Position numbers and translations under genes: made by a program. DNA of 64,000 bases from Armatimonadota bacterium (GTDB lineage Bacteria > Armatimonadota > Fimbriimonadia > Fimbriimonadales > Fimbriimonadaceae). Every line of letters begins with the position of its first letter. Position 1 is the stretch's first letter. The DNA lies in the NCBI GenBank assembly GCA_022563855.1, contig JADFMN010000001.1:62001-126000 (forward strand), in the 5' to 3' direction. Positions 49,439 to 57,604 of this stretch are shown in pieces. The notes beneath the pieces are model-generated. The model did no database searches. It was not told the origin of the DNA and was given only the letters and a program-made list of their open reading frames with translations.

Positions 49439-51316
49439 ATGGCAAAACCACCCAAGATGAAGACGAACTCTGTCGGCAACCGGCTGAGAACACCGCTTCC
49501 GAAGGTCGGCATCCGCCCCGTGATCGACGGGCGGTACGGCGGTGTGCGAGAGTCCTTGGAGGATCAGGTCATGAAGATGGCCGAGAGCACGGCGCGCCTG
49601 ATCGAAGAGGAGTGTATGCACTCGTGCGGCGAGCAGGTCGAGTGCGTGATCTCTGTCTCGTGCATCGGTGGCTTGGCCGAGTCGGCGGAGTGCGATGATC
49701 TGTTCGCTCGTTCAGGTGTTGGGTTGACCTTGACAGTCACACCGTGCTGGTGCTATGGGTCGGAGACGATCGACATGGACCCGATCCGGCCCAAGGCGAT
49801 CTGGGGTTTCAACGGGACAGAGCGACCGGGGGCCGTGTATCTAGCGGCGGCGTTAGCGGCGCACAACCAGAAAGGTTTGCCGTGCTTCGGAATCTATGGC
49901 CGCGAAGTACAGGACTCCGACGACATCAAGATCCCCGAGGACGTCCAGGTCAAGATCATGCGGTTCGTTCGTGCTGGTATCGCTGTCGCGACGATGAAAG
50001 GCACATCGTATCTGTCGATCGGCGGGGCGTCGATGGGGATCGCCGGGTCAATCGTCGACGTGGGATTTTTCGAGCGGTATCTCGGCATGAAGGTGATGGC
50101 CGTTGACATGGCCGAGTTCCGTGGACGGATCGAGAATGGGATTTACGACCAGGCGGAGTTCAAGCGGGCGATGTTCTGGGTGGCGGAGACTTGCGACGTA
50201 GGAAAAGACTGGAACCCGCCTGAAAAGCAGCGCTCTCAGGCGCAACAGGACGAAGACTGGGAGACCTCGATCAAGATGACGCTGATCGCGCGCGACCTGA
50301 TGGTCGGCAACCCGCGTCTTGAGGAGATGGGTTTCAAGGAGCAGGCGCAAGGGCACAACGCTCTCATTGGGGGTTTCCAAGGCCAGCGGGGATGGACCGA
50401 CTACTACACGAACGGCGACTTCATGGAAGCGATTCTGAACACGTCGTTCGACTGGAATGGGATTCGCGAGCCGTACGTCTTTGCGACTGAGAACGACTCG
50501 CTGAACGCGGTGTCGATGCTGTTCGGCAACTTGCTGACCGGAACGGCCCAGCTATTCAGCGACGTGCGGACTTACTGGTCGCTGGATGCGATCGAACGAG
50601 TGACGGGTCAACGTATTACGATCCCCTCTCCCTTGGGAGAGGGTGGAGAGAGGGTGCAAGCAGACGGCGTGCTGCACCTAATCAACTCTGGACCATCCGC
50701 GCTTGATTGGACGGGCGAATCGACGGGCGATGGCACGAGCAACCCCTCCCCCTTGGGGGAGGTTAGGGAGGGGGTGAACTGTCTGAAACCCTGGTGGAAG
50801 GTGAGTGATGAAGACGCCCAGCGGTGCCTCGCCGCTACCAAGTGGTGCCCGTCGATGACCGAGTACTTCCCGGGCGGCGGGTGGAGCACGGACTTCACCA
50901 CGCGTGGCGGCATGCCAGTGACGATGTGTCGGGTCAATCTCGTGGCTGGGCTCGGCCCGGTGCTGCAGATCGCTGAGGGGTGGACCGTCGACTTGCCGCC
51001 AGAGGTACACGAGGTTCTTGACGAGCGCACCAACCCGACCTGGCCGACGACTTGGTTCGTTCCGAGACTGACGGGTGTCGGCGCTTTTTCGGACGTGTAC
51101 TCCGTGATGGCCGCGTGGGGCGCCAACCACGGCGCGGTGTGCTACGGCCACATCGGCGCAGACCTGATCACGCTGGCCTCGATGCTCCGAGTACCGGTGG
51201 ACATGCACAACGTCTCGGACGTCTTCCGCCCGTCCGCATGGACGCGTTTCGGGACGGCTGATCCGGAGTCCGCCGACTACCGCGCTTGCAGCGCGTTCGA
51301 TGCGCTGTACGGGTAG
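49439..51316 (+). CDS. fucI: L-fucose isomerase with two repeat-derived peptide insertions
   Basis: FucI converts L-fucose to L-fuculose in the cytosol. The 625-residue product is longer than usual (about 590). Family blocks include [125 protein letters not shown] and [29 protein letters not shown]. Two extra peptides, [11 protein letters not shown] near residue 400 and [12 protein letters not shown] near residue 440, match two palindromic DNA elements inserted in frame on both sides of the conserved [15 protein letters not shown]. Both sit where the family is variable, so activity may survive. No fuculokinase or clear fuculose aldolase adjoins. Confidence 0.93.
   Translation: MAKPPKMKTNSVGNRLRTPLPKVGIRPVIDGRYGGVRESLEDQVMKMAESTARLIEEECMHSCGEQVECVISVSCIGGLAESAECDDLFARSGVGLTLTVTPCWCYGSETIDMDPIRPKAIWGFNGTERPGAVYLAAALAAHNQKGLPCFGIYGREVQDSDDIKIPEDVQVKIMRFVRAGIAVATMKGTSYLSIGGASMGIAGSIVDVGFFERYLGMKVMAVDMAEFRGRIENGIYDQAEFKRAMFWVAETCDVGKDWNPPEKQRSQAQQDEDWETSIKMTLIARDLMVGNPRLEEMGFKEQAQGHNALIGGFQGQRGWTDYYTNGDFMEAILNTSFDWNGIREPYVFATENDSLNAVSMLFGNLLTGTAQLFSDVRTYWSLDAIERVTGQRITIPSPLGEGGERVQADGVLHLINSGPSALDWTGESTGDGTSNPSPLGEVREGVNCLKPWWKVSDEDAQRCLAATKWCPSMTEYFPGGGWSTDFTTRGGMPVTMCRVNLVAGLGPVLQIAEGWTVDLPPEVHEVLDERTNPTWPTTWFVPRLTGVGAFSDVYSVMAAWGANHGAVCYGHIGADLITLASMLRVPVDMHNVSDVFRPSAWTRFGTADPESADYRACSAFDALYG
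50623..50655. repeat. Palindromic repeat inserted in fucI (element 1)
   Basis: CCCCTCTCCCTTGGGAGAGG is followed by GTGGAGAGAGGGTG; the CCTCTCCC/GGGAGAGG arms pair around TT. It is translated as [11 protein letters not shown] within fucI without breaking the frame. Confidence 0.85.
50743..50775. repeat. Palindromic repeat inserted in fucI (element 2)
   Basis: CCCCTCCCCCTTGGGGGAGG is followed by TTAGGGAGGGGGT. The CCTCCCCC/GGGGGAGG arms pair around TT. It is translated as [12 protein letters not shown]. The GGGGGAGGTTAGG portion recurs in the intergenic cluster at 57.2 kb. Confidence 0.85.
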
Positions 51317-51389
51317 CGTCTCTAGTTTCATGAGGTCAGCGCTTCAGGCTGAAACGCTCGAACATGCGCACACACCTCCAAATGCTGCA

Positions 51390-51428
51390 ATAGTCGATTT
51401 TGGACTATGTGATTCTAGGGTGTAACCT
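51390..51428 (+). promoter_or_regulatory. C-box-like operator overlapping the controller promoter
   Basis: ATAGTC-N7-GACTAT (51390-51408) is an inverted repeat of the AGTC/GACT type bound by restriction-modification controller proteins. It overlaps TTGGAC (51400-51405), which with TAACCT (51423-51428) at 17-bp spacing forms a plausible promoter. The controller ATG follows 15 bases later. Autorepression or timed activation is inferred. Confidence 0.6.
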
Positions 51429-51443
51429 CTTTGTCGTAGCTCG

Positions 51444-51689
51444 ATGGAAAAGTCCATATATTCGCGTGACTATGCGATCCTCATCAATCTGTTAAGGGAG
51501 CGTAGGAGGGAAGTCAAAATCACGCAGGTAGAGCTTGCAAAGCGACTCAACCAAACGCAGTCCTTCATCAGCAAATGCGAGCGTCTCGAACGTAGATTGG
51601 ACGTTATCGAACTCCGGGCATGGTGTGAATCGCTCGGAATGGAATTGGCTGAATTTATCGCTTTATTCGATGGGCGGCTCTCAAATTAG
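51444..51689 (+). CDS. XRE-family controller protein of the restriction-modification locus
   Basis: The 81-residue product is almost entirely one helix-turn-helix domain (LINLLRERRREVKITQVELAKRLNQTQSFISKCERLERRLDVIELRAWCESLGMELAEFIALF), the size and form of a C protein. The stop overlaps the ribosome binding site of the endonuclease gene, so the two are one transcript. The C-box-like operator directly upstream supports autoregulation. Codon use and base composition are AT-richer than the flanking genes, suggesting acquisition with the locus. Confidence 0.85.
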   Translation: MEKSIYSRDYAILINLLRERRREVKITQVELAKRLNQTQSFISKCERLERRLDVIELRAWCESLGMELAEFIALFDGRLSN

Positions 51690-51699
51690 GAAACTCGTG

Positions 51700-52764
51700 A
51701 TACGAAAGAACTTCGAGATAGTGGCTAATGCCAAGCGTTTTAGCATGCCAGCCCTTTACAGGACCGTTTGGCCCCTCCTCGAGGGCCACAAACAGTTGAA
51801 AGAGCCGCTAGCGGCGGCAAAGGATGTCCTTAAGGATAGTTACCGGAACTTTGGTCAGGCCCTTCTGCGTCACGTGTTTCTCATCGAGGTTGTCAAGACA
51901 CCCAAAATAGAAACCACAAAGACAAGAGTTCGCTGGTTCAAACAGTTGAACGATGATCCGCGTTATTGTTCTTTTGACGAGTGCCTATCCATCGCAATCG
52001 ACTTGACTAATGATCTGAACCAAAACTTGATCAATGACAAGATAGAGCTAAGTAAACTCAACCTCTTCTTTTCTGGCGGGATTCTTCCATACGAGGCTCC
52101 CTTGGACTACATCATCAGGCCGCTAGACGCCGCGAGAATTCATCGACCCGGTAACATCGCTTGGACATGCACCGATAAGATGCTGAGAACAATGAAGCTT
52201 CGGATATTCTTGCAAGATCCTGACACCAGTCCTGCCGCGAGTTTCTTCACTAGCGTCCTAGAAGACAAGGTCATGATCAAGACATACTTGACGGATCGTG
52301 TGCTCACTGGAGACCACAAAACTAATCGGGAAAAGCGATGGGAGGTACATCCACAATCTGTCCACTTCGCGTTGCGAAGGGACTGTATGGACATTGAGTA
52401 CTCGCTAATCGAACAACTCTGTCGCTTCGAGGACTTTCCTGAAGAGTACCGAAAACCTTTACAGCAACAAGGAATCCTTCCTGAAGAGCATGTGACGTTC
52501 AAGTGTCCAATTACTCTCGAAAAAATGTCCTTCGCCAAGTTCAGGAGTGAACTAGAGAATCCGATGCACGGAAAGTCAGCCTTTCAAGTCGGCCATCTGA
52601 ATCCGCTTAAACTAGACAACTCCGCTAGCGTAGCATCAGGACATACGGCTAAAAACATCAGCTGGATGTCCGCGGATGGAAATCGGATCCAAGGTTCATT
52701 GAGTCTCGACGATACACGATTAATGCTGAAACGCATCGCCTCGAACTACAAAGCAGAGAAATGA
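51700..52764 (+). CDS. Probable HNH-type restriction endonuclease
   Basis: GTG at 51700 with AGGA six bases upstream (overlapping the controller stop) is the preferred start; ATG at 51670 would overlap the controller gene. The N-terminal 260 residues match nothing I recognise. Residues about 268-335 form a C-terminal HNH-like module: FKCPITLEKMSFAKFRSELENPMHGKSAFQVGHLNPLK, then GHTAKNISWMSADGNRIQG, with His in VGH as candidate catalytic residue and Asn in AKN as the second motif residue. Location between a controller gene and a DNA methylase makes restriction its likely job. Convergent with the methylase gene, 12 bases apart. Recognition site unknown. Confidence 0.7.
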   Translation: MRKNFEIVANAKRFSMPALYRTVWPLLEGHKQLKEPLAAAKDVLKDSYRNFGQALLRHVFLIEVVKTPKIETTKTRVRWFKQLNDDPRYCSFDECLSIAIDLTNDLNQNLINDKIELSKLNLFFSGGILPYEAPLDYIIRPLDAARIHRPGNIAWTCTDKMLRTMKLRIFLQDPDTSPAASFFTSVLEDKVMIKTYLTDRVLTGDHKTNREKRWEVHPQSVHFALRRDCMDIEYSLIEQLCRFEDFPEEYRKPLQQQGILPEEHVTFKCPITLEKMSFAKFRSELENPMHGKSAFQVGHLNPLKLDNSASVASGHTAKNISWMSADGNRIQGSLSLDDTRLMLKRIASNYKAEK

Positions 52765-52776
52765 GTTGAGGGATGG

Positions 52777-54759
52777 CTATCTGCCGATTCCAGCGACCTC
52801 GGCACGTGCCGCATGTGATAATTCGCGAGCCTCGATACGTTTGCAAACGGAGCTACTGACCATCTCCGAAATCCGTTTCCTCGTTTGCGCAACTTTTGGT
52901 ATCGGCAGCACTAGCTCATGTATCCTATCACCAAGGCTATCGATGATGTCCTGACTGAATTGCTTCGATTTCACCTGGCGTAGAACGAACGGAGAACTTA
53001 GGATGGCAAGAAGCAAATACGAGTCCAGACCTCGGTTGTTCTCATGAACTCGAATTTTGTAGAGATGGCTCTGGTATACGATCTGCGTATCGAGATAGGA
53101 GACCATTGCACAAGTGCCAACGAGATACGTGCCATCTTTCACCATGAAAATATCTCGAACTTGAACATCTTGCTTCTTCTGCAAAGCCTCATAGAACTGC
53201 CTATTAACTTCATGTTTTGGGTCTGCTTTGATTTCCCAGTTTGATATGTCGGAAGTTCGAATGAACGGTATGTCACCCGTTCCATATGCGAGCTTTCCTA
53301 ATTCGTCTCCTGTTTGCACCGACAGGACGCCTTCACTAACAAGCTCACTAAACGTAGGCAGGTCGTGCGTTTCACTGAGTGCAGTTCTCTCAACACTTAT
53401 TTGCGGGTCGTAGTAGCGAGGGCACAACACGTTCGATACGACGTCCGAGCATTCAGTGAGAAATCCTAGCGGTGTCGGATTGAGAGGCTTCCCGCGACGA
53501 AATAGGGCGAGATTCTCGGCGATCTTGGGTAGGTCATTGTTTGGAATTGTTCTCGCCCTAGAATCGTGCCCGCACCACTTTGCTTCAGCCATAAAAATTG
53601 TCTTTCCACGAGACTTACCTTTGGTCGCAACGAGGAGGCATGTCTTCGTATGCGTCCCACCCTTACCAGATGTTTTGAAGAGCGCCTCAGGCATCCCGAT
53701 GACGGCTGAAATGTCTGCATGGGCAAGAAGATACTCAACAACGTATCTGTATGATTTATTTGAGAGGATACTTTCAGGAACGACAATGCCCATGCGACCG
53801 CCTTCTCGCAGCAAGTTCAAGCACCGTTCTACGAATAGTACTTGGGGAGGTACGGATGAACGAAACTCGCTGGTCGGCTCAAGGCGCTGCGTCTCTTCAT
53901 TAATACGCCAGCGACGCGCTAGATCGAACGTCCTCAAGGTGTTTGGGTTCGCAGCCACTATCTTTGTTCCAAACGGTGGGTTGGTGAGGAGCACGTCAAA
54001 ACCATCCTTAGGCAGCTGATCCGTTATGCTCTTCTCTCCGTCGTGCAAAGCGATGCTATCAGCACACAGAATATGTGGGTGCCCGCCCGTCAACACTGCT
54101 GTATGCATGAGAGCAAGTTTAGAAAGATAAGCGTCTTTATCGATGCCGTACAGGTTTTGCGAAACAAGTTCGGCAACATGATCAGGCTCTACACCGTTCG
54201 CGATATAGTGACGTGCCACGGAGGTCAGAAACCCACCGGCTCCACATGCGGGATCTACTACGGTTTCTTCGGGCTGAGGATCGATCACTTCGACCAGAAG
54301 ATCTGTGACCGAACGCGGAGTGAAGAATTGCCCACTGCGGCTACGAGACTCACTTCCTACGAAAACTTCAAATGCATCCCCGATAGGGTCACTGGTTGCG
54401 CTCAACAGCTGAAAATTGCAGTCATCGAGCACGAACGTGATTGCCTCCGGATCCAGCAGGATCTCAGTTCCTTCCGGATAGATGTCAGGAAAGTCGCTGC
54501 GTACTTGAGCGAAAACATGTCGAACGTGCTTCGCTCTTTCGACCGCGTCAGCATCGGCTATGTATGTGCTTGACAGGCCCCTTTCCACATATAGCTTACA
54601 GAAGAGGATCTTCAGCAGTTCGTCGAGAAGGGTCTCATCGCGAGTCGCACCGACGAACTGCCCCGCCAAGTAATTTCGGATCGAGCGGAAAGCCTCTTTG
54701 GGGCTTTGCATGTCTCTGATGAGCAATTGCTGAGCGTGGTTACTATTGAGGCGAGCCAT
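52777..54759 (-). CDS. N6-adenine DNA methylase fused to a specificity domain
   Basis: The 660-residue product has an HsdM-like helical N-terminus (about 1-130), the gamma-class methylase core with motif I VVDPACGAGGFL (Asp169-Leu178) and motif IV NPPFG (Asn260-Phe263), preceded by SGQFFTPRSV. A C-terminal half (about 460-650) looks like a single HsdS target-recognition domain (ELGKLAYGTGDIPFIRTSDISNWEIK, PIPKVAQTRKRISEMV). Methylation and DNA recognition are thus in one chain, as in Type IIG or M-S fusions, but no nuclease motif is seen in it. It should protect sites cut by the HNH protein. AT-richer than the surrounding genome. Confidence 0.88.
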   Translation of the reverse strand: MARLNSNHAQQLLIRDMQSPKEAFRSIRNYLAGQFVGATRDETLLDELLKILFCKLYVERGLSSTYIADADAVERAKHVRHVFAQVRSDFPDIYPEGTEILLDPEAITFVLDDCNFQLLSATSDPIGDAFEVFVGSESRSRSGQFFTPRSVTDLLVEVIDPQPEETVVDPACGAGGFLTSVARHYIANGVEPDHVAELVSQNLYGIDKDAYLSKLALMHTAVLTGGHPHILCADSIALHDGEKSITDQLPKDGFDVLLTNPPFGTKIVAANPNTLRTFDLARRWRINEETQRLEPTSEFRSSVPPQVLFVERCLNLLREGGRMGIVVPESILSNKSYRYVVEYLLAHADISAVIGMPEALFKTSGKGGTHTKTCLLVATKGKSRGKTIFMAEAKWCGHDSRARTIPNNDLPKIAENLALFRRGKPLNPTPLGFLTECSDVVSNVLCPRYYDPQISVERTALSETHDLPTFSELVSEGVLSVQTGDELGKLAYGTGDIPFIRTSDISNWEIKADPKHEVNRQFYEALQKKQDVQVRDIFMVKDGTYLVGTCAMVSYLDTQIVYQSHLYKIRVHENNRGLDSYLLLAILSSPFVLRQVKSKQFSQDIIDSLGDRIHELVLPIPKVAQTRKRISEMVSSSVCKRIEARELSHAARAEVAGIGR

Positions 54760-55005
54760 TTCTAGTGTTCACAGGATATGTTTACGTGATTGTACCGAAC
54801 AGTTCCTGCTTGGCGCCCTCCGACTTTTCCAGTGTCTTAGGGGCAAGTGCCCCGAACTGATCCAGTGTGCCACTGTAATTTCGGTCTACGTCCTGCGCAA
54901 CAGTGCTTCCGCGGTAACTCTGGCATTACCAGTGCGCTTCGTTTCTGGCCCGAATACATAACAGCTGTCAGGCACGGGCAAGCCGCCTTCCGGATGCTGA
55001 ATCAG

Positions 55006-55428
55006 TTAGGGCGTGACGCGACGGAACGCGAACTCGTCGGACGTCGGCTCGCCGTCCTGGACGCCGTCTATCCGGCAGAGCATCGTGTCCGAATCCCCCT
55101 TCGTATAGACGATCCGCTTTGGGTAGTCGTCGTCAGACCGCTCAAAGCAAGCGTGCGCCGAGTCATGTTCAGACAGCCTGAACGCGACTGGGCTCTTGTC
55201 GCCCTTCGAGGGTGCGCCGAGGATCATGTACAGCGTGAGCGCATCGCCGGAACCCTCGATCGACATGAACTCCATGAACTCGATCTTGCCGTCCTTCTCG
55301 AACCGTCCCACGCCCTGCATCGTGCCGCGCTTCGGCGCCATCCAATGCTCCTCGAAACGTCCGCCCCAGATCTCGCACTCCCACGAGCCGCTCATCCAGT
55401 CGAGGGTCTCGACCGTCACCACGATCAT
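55006..55428 (-). CDS. DUF6265-like protein
   Basis: The 140-residue product has the pattern LDWMSGSWECEIWGGRFEEHWMAPKRGTMQGVGRFEKDGKIEFMEFMSIE, typical of the small cytosolic DUF6265 beta-barrel family. There is no signal peptide or membrane helix. Function unknown. The 246 bases between it and the methylase gene contain no convincing gene. Confidence 0.75.
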   Translation of the reverse strand: MIVVTVETLDWMSGSWECEIWGGRFEEHWMAPKRGTMQGVGRFEKDGKIEFMEFMSIEGSGDALTLYMILGAPSKGDKSPVAFRLSEHDSAHACFERSDDDYPKRIVYTKGDSDTMLCRIDGVQDGEPTSDEFAFRRVTP

Positions 55429-55500
55429 GCCTCAATCATGGCAGGTTTTTCCTTGATTCGAGTGCGCTATCGGAAGGGTGCGCCATTCCCCATTTGCAAG

Positions 55501-56601
55501 CTACTCAGCTCGCAAATACGCCGGTGAGAAGACTATGACGACGTCGCCTATTTTCAGCCCGTGAGACTGTGCTGCCGGCTGGCGGATCGACTGATCGCCC
55601 GACTGCACGGCGAGGATCAGGCGCCCGTGCAACGCCTCGACTTCTGGAGCGGTCTTACCAATGTCCTCCAAAGTCACCGGGTAGTCGTAGATGTCCGCGC
55701 CTCGTCCGTACTCGTACAGCTCTTCCATCATGCTCGCCGCATACGGCGAAGTCGAGGCCGCCGCGAGCAACCGGCCGCCACTTGCCGCTGGCGCGATCAC
55801 GACCTGGGCGCCGCTGCCTCGGATCAGCCTCACGTTTTCGTCCTCGCGCGCCGCCGCGATGATGTTGACATGCGGCGCTATGTCGTGGATCGTCAAGCAG
55901 ATCAGCACGCAGGCCTCGTCGCGGTCGGGGACGACGATCGCTTGTGTCGCCTTCTCGATCGCCGCATCGCGCAGCGCCCGCTCGGTCGAAGCGTCGCCTC
56001 GGATGCCGGTCAACCCAAGTGCGGTTGCACCTTCCAGCGCCGCCGAGTCCTTGTCGATCACGACGATCGAGCCGGTTTCGATGCCCCGCTTGAGCAGTTC
56101 GGCGGCCGCCGACCGGCCCTTGACCCCGAAACCACAGATAACAAAGTGATCCTTCAAGGAACGATGCAGTTTTTTCATGTCGAATATCTCGATCGAGCGG
56201 CGCAGCAGAAGCTCGTATGCGGTGCTCAAGAGGATGAGCCAGATGGCGATCCGGAGCGGTGTGATCCCGAACGCGACCATCGCGCGCGCCTCGGGAGTGG
56301 CCGGCACGATGTCGCCGTATCCCAGAGTAGTGACGGTGACGATCGTGAAGTAGAGCACGTCCATCGCCCCGACATCGCCACCAGCAGAATCGTGCAGCCC
56401 GTCGCGCTGGAACCAGAGCAGCACCCACGCGACCACGACCAGCGCCAGCGCCCAGAACATACGCGCGAGCAGCGTCTGCATCGGTCGCTTGGTAGGGCGG
56501 ATAATTCTCGGGATGTGCTGGTCAGGTCGCACGCCGTTAGCGTAGCATAGAGACGCGTTGCGCAAAGCCGGGGCACGGCCATATTTGACAGTCACCCGCA
56601 T
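55501..56601 (-). CDS. Potassium channel with RCK (TrkA-N) domain
   Basis: A two-helix ion channel pore (FWALALVVVAWVLLWF, selectivity filter TVTTLGYGDIVP, second helix ITPLRIAIWLILLSTAYELLL) is followed by a Rossmann-type RCK domain (HFVICGFGVKGRSAAAELLKRGIETGSIVVIDKD) and a C-terminal TrkA-C-like part. Gating by a nucleotide or ion is expected for the family. A later start at GTG 56532 would remove an N-terminal stretch of no clear role. It is divergent from the DUF1579-like gene with 21 bases between starts. Confidence 0.9.
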   Translation of the reverse strand: MRVTVKYGRAPALRNASLCYANGVRPDQHIPRIIRPTKRPMQTLLARMFWALALVVVAWVLLWFQRDGLHDSAGGDVGAMDVLYFTIVTVTTLGYGDIVPATPEARAMVAFGITPLRIAIWLILLSTAYELLLRRSIEIFDMKKLHRSLKDHFVICGFGVKGRSAAAELLKRGIETGSIVVIDKDSAALEGATALGLTGIRGDASTERALRDAAIEKATQAIVVPDRDEACVLICLTIHDIAPHVNIIAAAREDENVRLIRGSGAQVVIAPAASGGRLLAAASTSPYAASMMEELYEYGRGADIYDYPVTLEDIGKTAPEVEALHGRLILAVQSGDQSIRQPAAQSHGLKIGDVVIVFSPAYLRAE

Positions 56602-56615
56602 ACGTAGACCATAAT
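56585..56615 (+). promoter_or_regulatory. Candidate promoter of the DUF1579-like gene
   Basis: A consensus TTGACA at 56585-56590 and CATAAT at 56610-56615 are 19 bases apart, slightly long. The ATG at 56623 follows seven bases after the -10 box, so the mRNA would be leaderless. Confidence 0.45.
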
Positions 56616-56622
56616 TTCACCT

Positions 56623-57087
56623 ATGGCTGTACCCAAGCCGATCCGAAACGCAGCAGGCTCGTACTCCGGCGAATCTACGCTGCACATGCCTTGGATGCCC
56701 GAGGGGCAGCGGCTCGATGCAGGGCCGAGCAAGCTGCACATCGAGTTCGACATGCACACGAAGTACGCGACCGTCACCTACACGTGGACGTACGAGAAGA
56801 AGGAGCAGGAGGGGACGATCCTGATCGCCAGCGACGACGAAGGCAAGGACGTCGAGATGGGATGGTCCGACAGTTGGCACCAGAGCGCGGGCGTCCTGCA
56901 CCTCAAGGGATCAGTGGACAAAGAAGAGATTTCGTGCAAAGGGAAGTACCCTGCCGCCGAGGGGCCCGACTGGGGCTGGCGCATCACGCTCGGGGGTTCT
57001 GGCGACAAACTCACGATGCAGATGTACAACGCCATGCCGACGGGAGAAGAGATGCTTGCGGTCGAGGCGATCTATACAAAGGAGTAG
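56623..57087 (+). CDS. DUF1579-like protein
   Basis: The 154-residue product begins AVPKPIRNAAGSYSGESTLHMPWMPEGQ and continues with alternating beta strands (KLHIEFDMHTKYATVTYTWTYEKKEQEGTILIASDDEGKDVEMGWSDSWHQSAGVLHLKG), a calycin-like pattern found in DUF1579 proteins. No signal peptide. It is probably cytosolic and monocistronic. Function unknown. Confidence 0.7.
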   Translation: MAVPKPIRNAAGSYSGESTLHMPWMPEGQRLDAGPSKLHIEFDMHTKYATVTYTWTYEKKEQEGTILIASDDEGKDVEMGWSDSWHQSAGVLHLKGSVDKEEISCKGKYPAAEGPDWGWRITLGGSGDKLTMQMYNAMPTGEEMLAVEAIYTKE

Positions 57088-57173
57088 CGATCAGAGCCGA
57101 CGCTCGCGCTGCTGTCAGGTACGGGCATCCTGACAACAGTGGCAGACGGACAGGATAACGACGTCCCTTGCAA

Positions 57174-57445
57174 TCCCTCCCCAGGCTCTCCAAATTGCGA
57201 ACGCTGCAAGCCGTGGTAGCCGGGGGAGGTTAGGAGGGGGCCAGACCCACACTCGTGCTTCCCCCTCCCATCCTCCCCCTGTGACAAGAATCCTCTGTGG
57301 ACGAAAGAATCGAGCACATGGGGAGGGGTTTCAAATCCCGCTCGATCCACGTCGAACTCTATACTGAAGAGTTCTTTGGTGGACACTCTCCCCTGTGACA
57401 AGAACCTCTGTGGACGAAAGAATCGAGCAGCTGGGGAGGGAAGTG
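57174..57445. repeat. Intergenic cluster of palindromic C/G-rich repeats
   Basis: The gap between the DUF1579-like gene and amt holds no convincing gene. It contains GGGGGAGGTTAGGAGGGGG (about 57222-57240) and its near-complement CCCCCTCCCATCCTCCCCC (about 57261-57279), related to the elements inside fucI. It also has two near-identical units (57272-57328 and 57387-57443) that begin CTCCCC, share TGTGACAAGAA and CTCTGTGGACGAAAGAATCG, and end GGGGAGG. The CTCCCC/GGGGAG ends are terminal inverted repeats. They resemble non-autonomous MITE- or REP-type elements. Confidence 0.75.
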
Positions 57446-57604
57446 AAGGTCGCGCACGCTCAACGGGAGGTAGCGTCCGTCGAACGTCCCCCCCGCCGAC
57501 TAGCGAGGGCGCTCAAACAATATTCGAACCTGGCGACTATGAATCCAAACCGGACTGCTGGTAGGCTGACGCGTCTCCTGCGACGATAGAAAGAAGGTCA
57601 ACAG

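Noticed and set aside
54847-55527. 226-residue plus-strand frame downstream of the methylase gene
   Set aside because: It covers the DUF6265 gene antisense and has no recognisable domain.
57395-57589. 64-residue frame upstream of amt
   Set aside because: It spans the repeat unit and is rich in Arg and Leu without family pattern; its start lies inside the repeated element.
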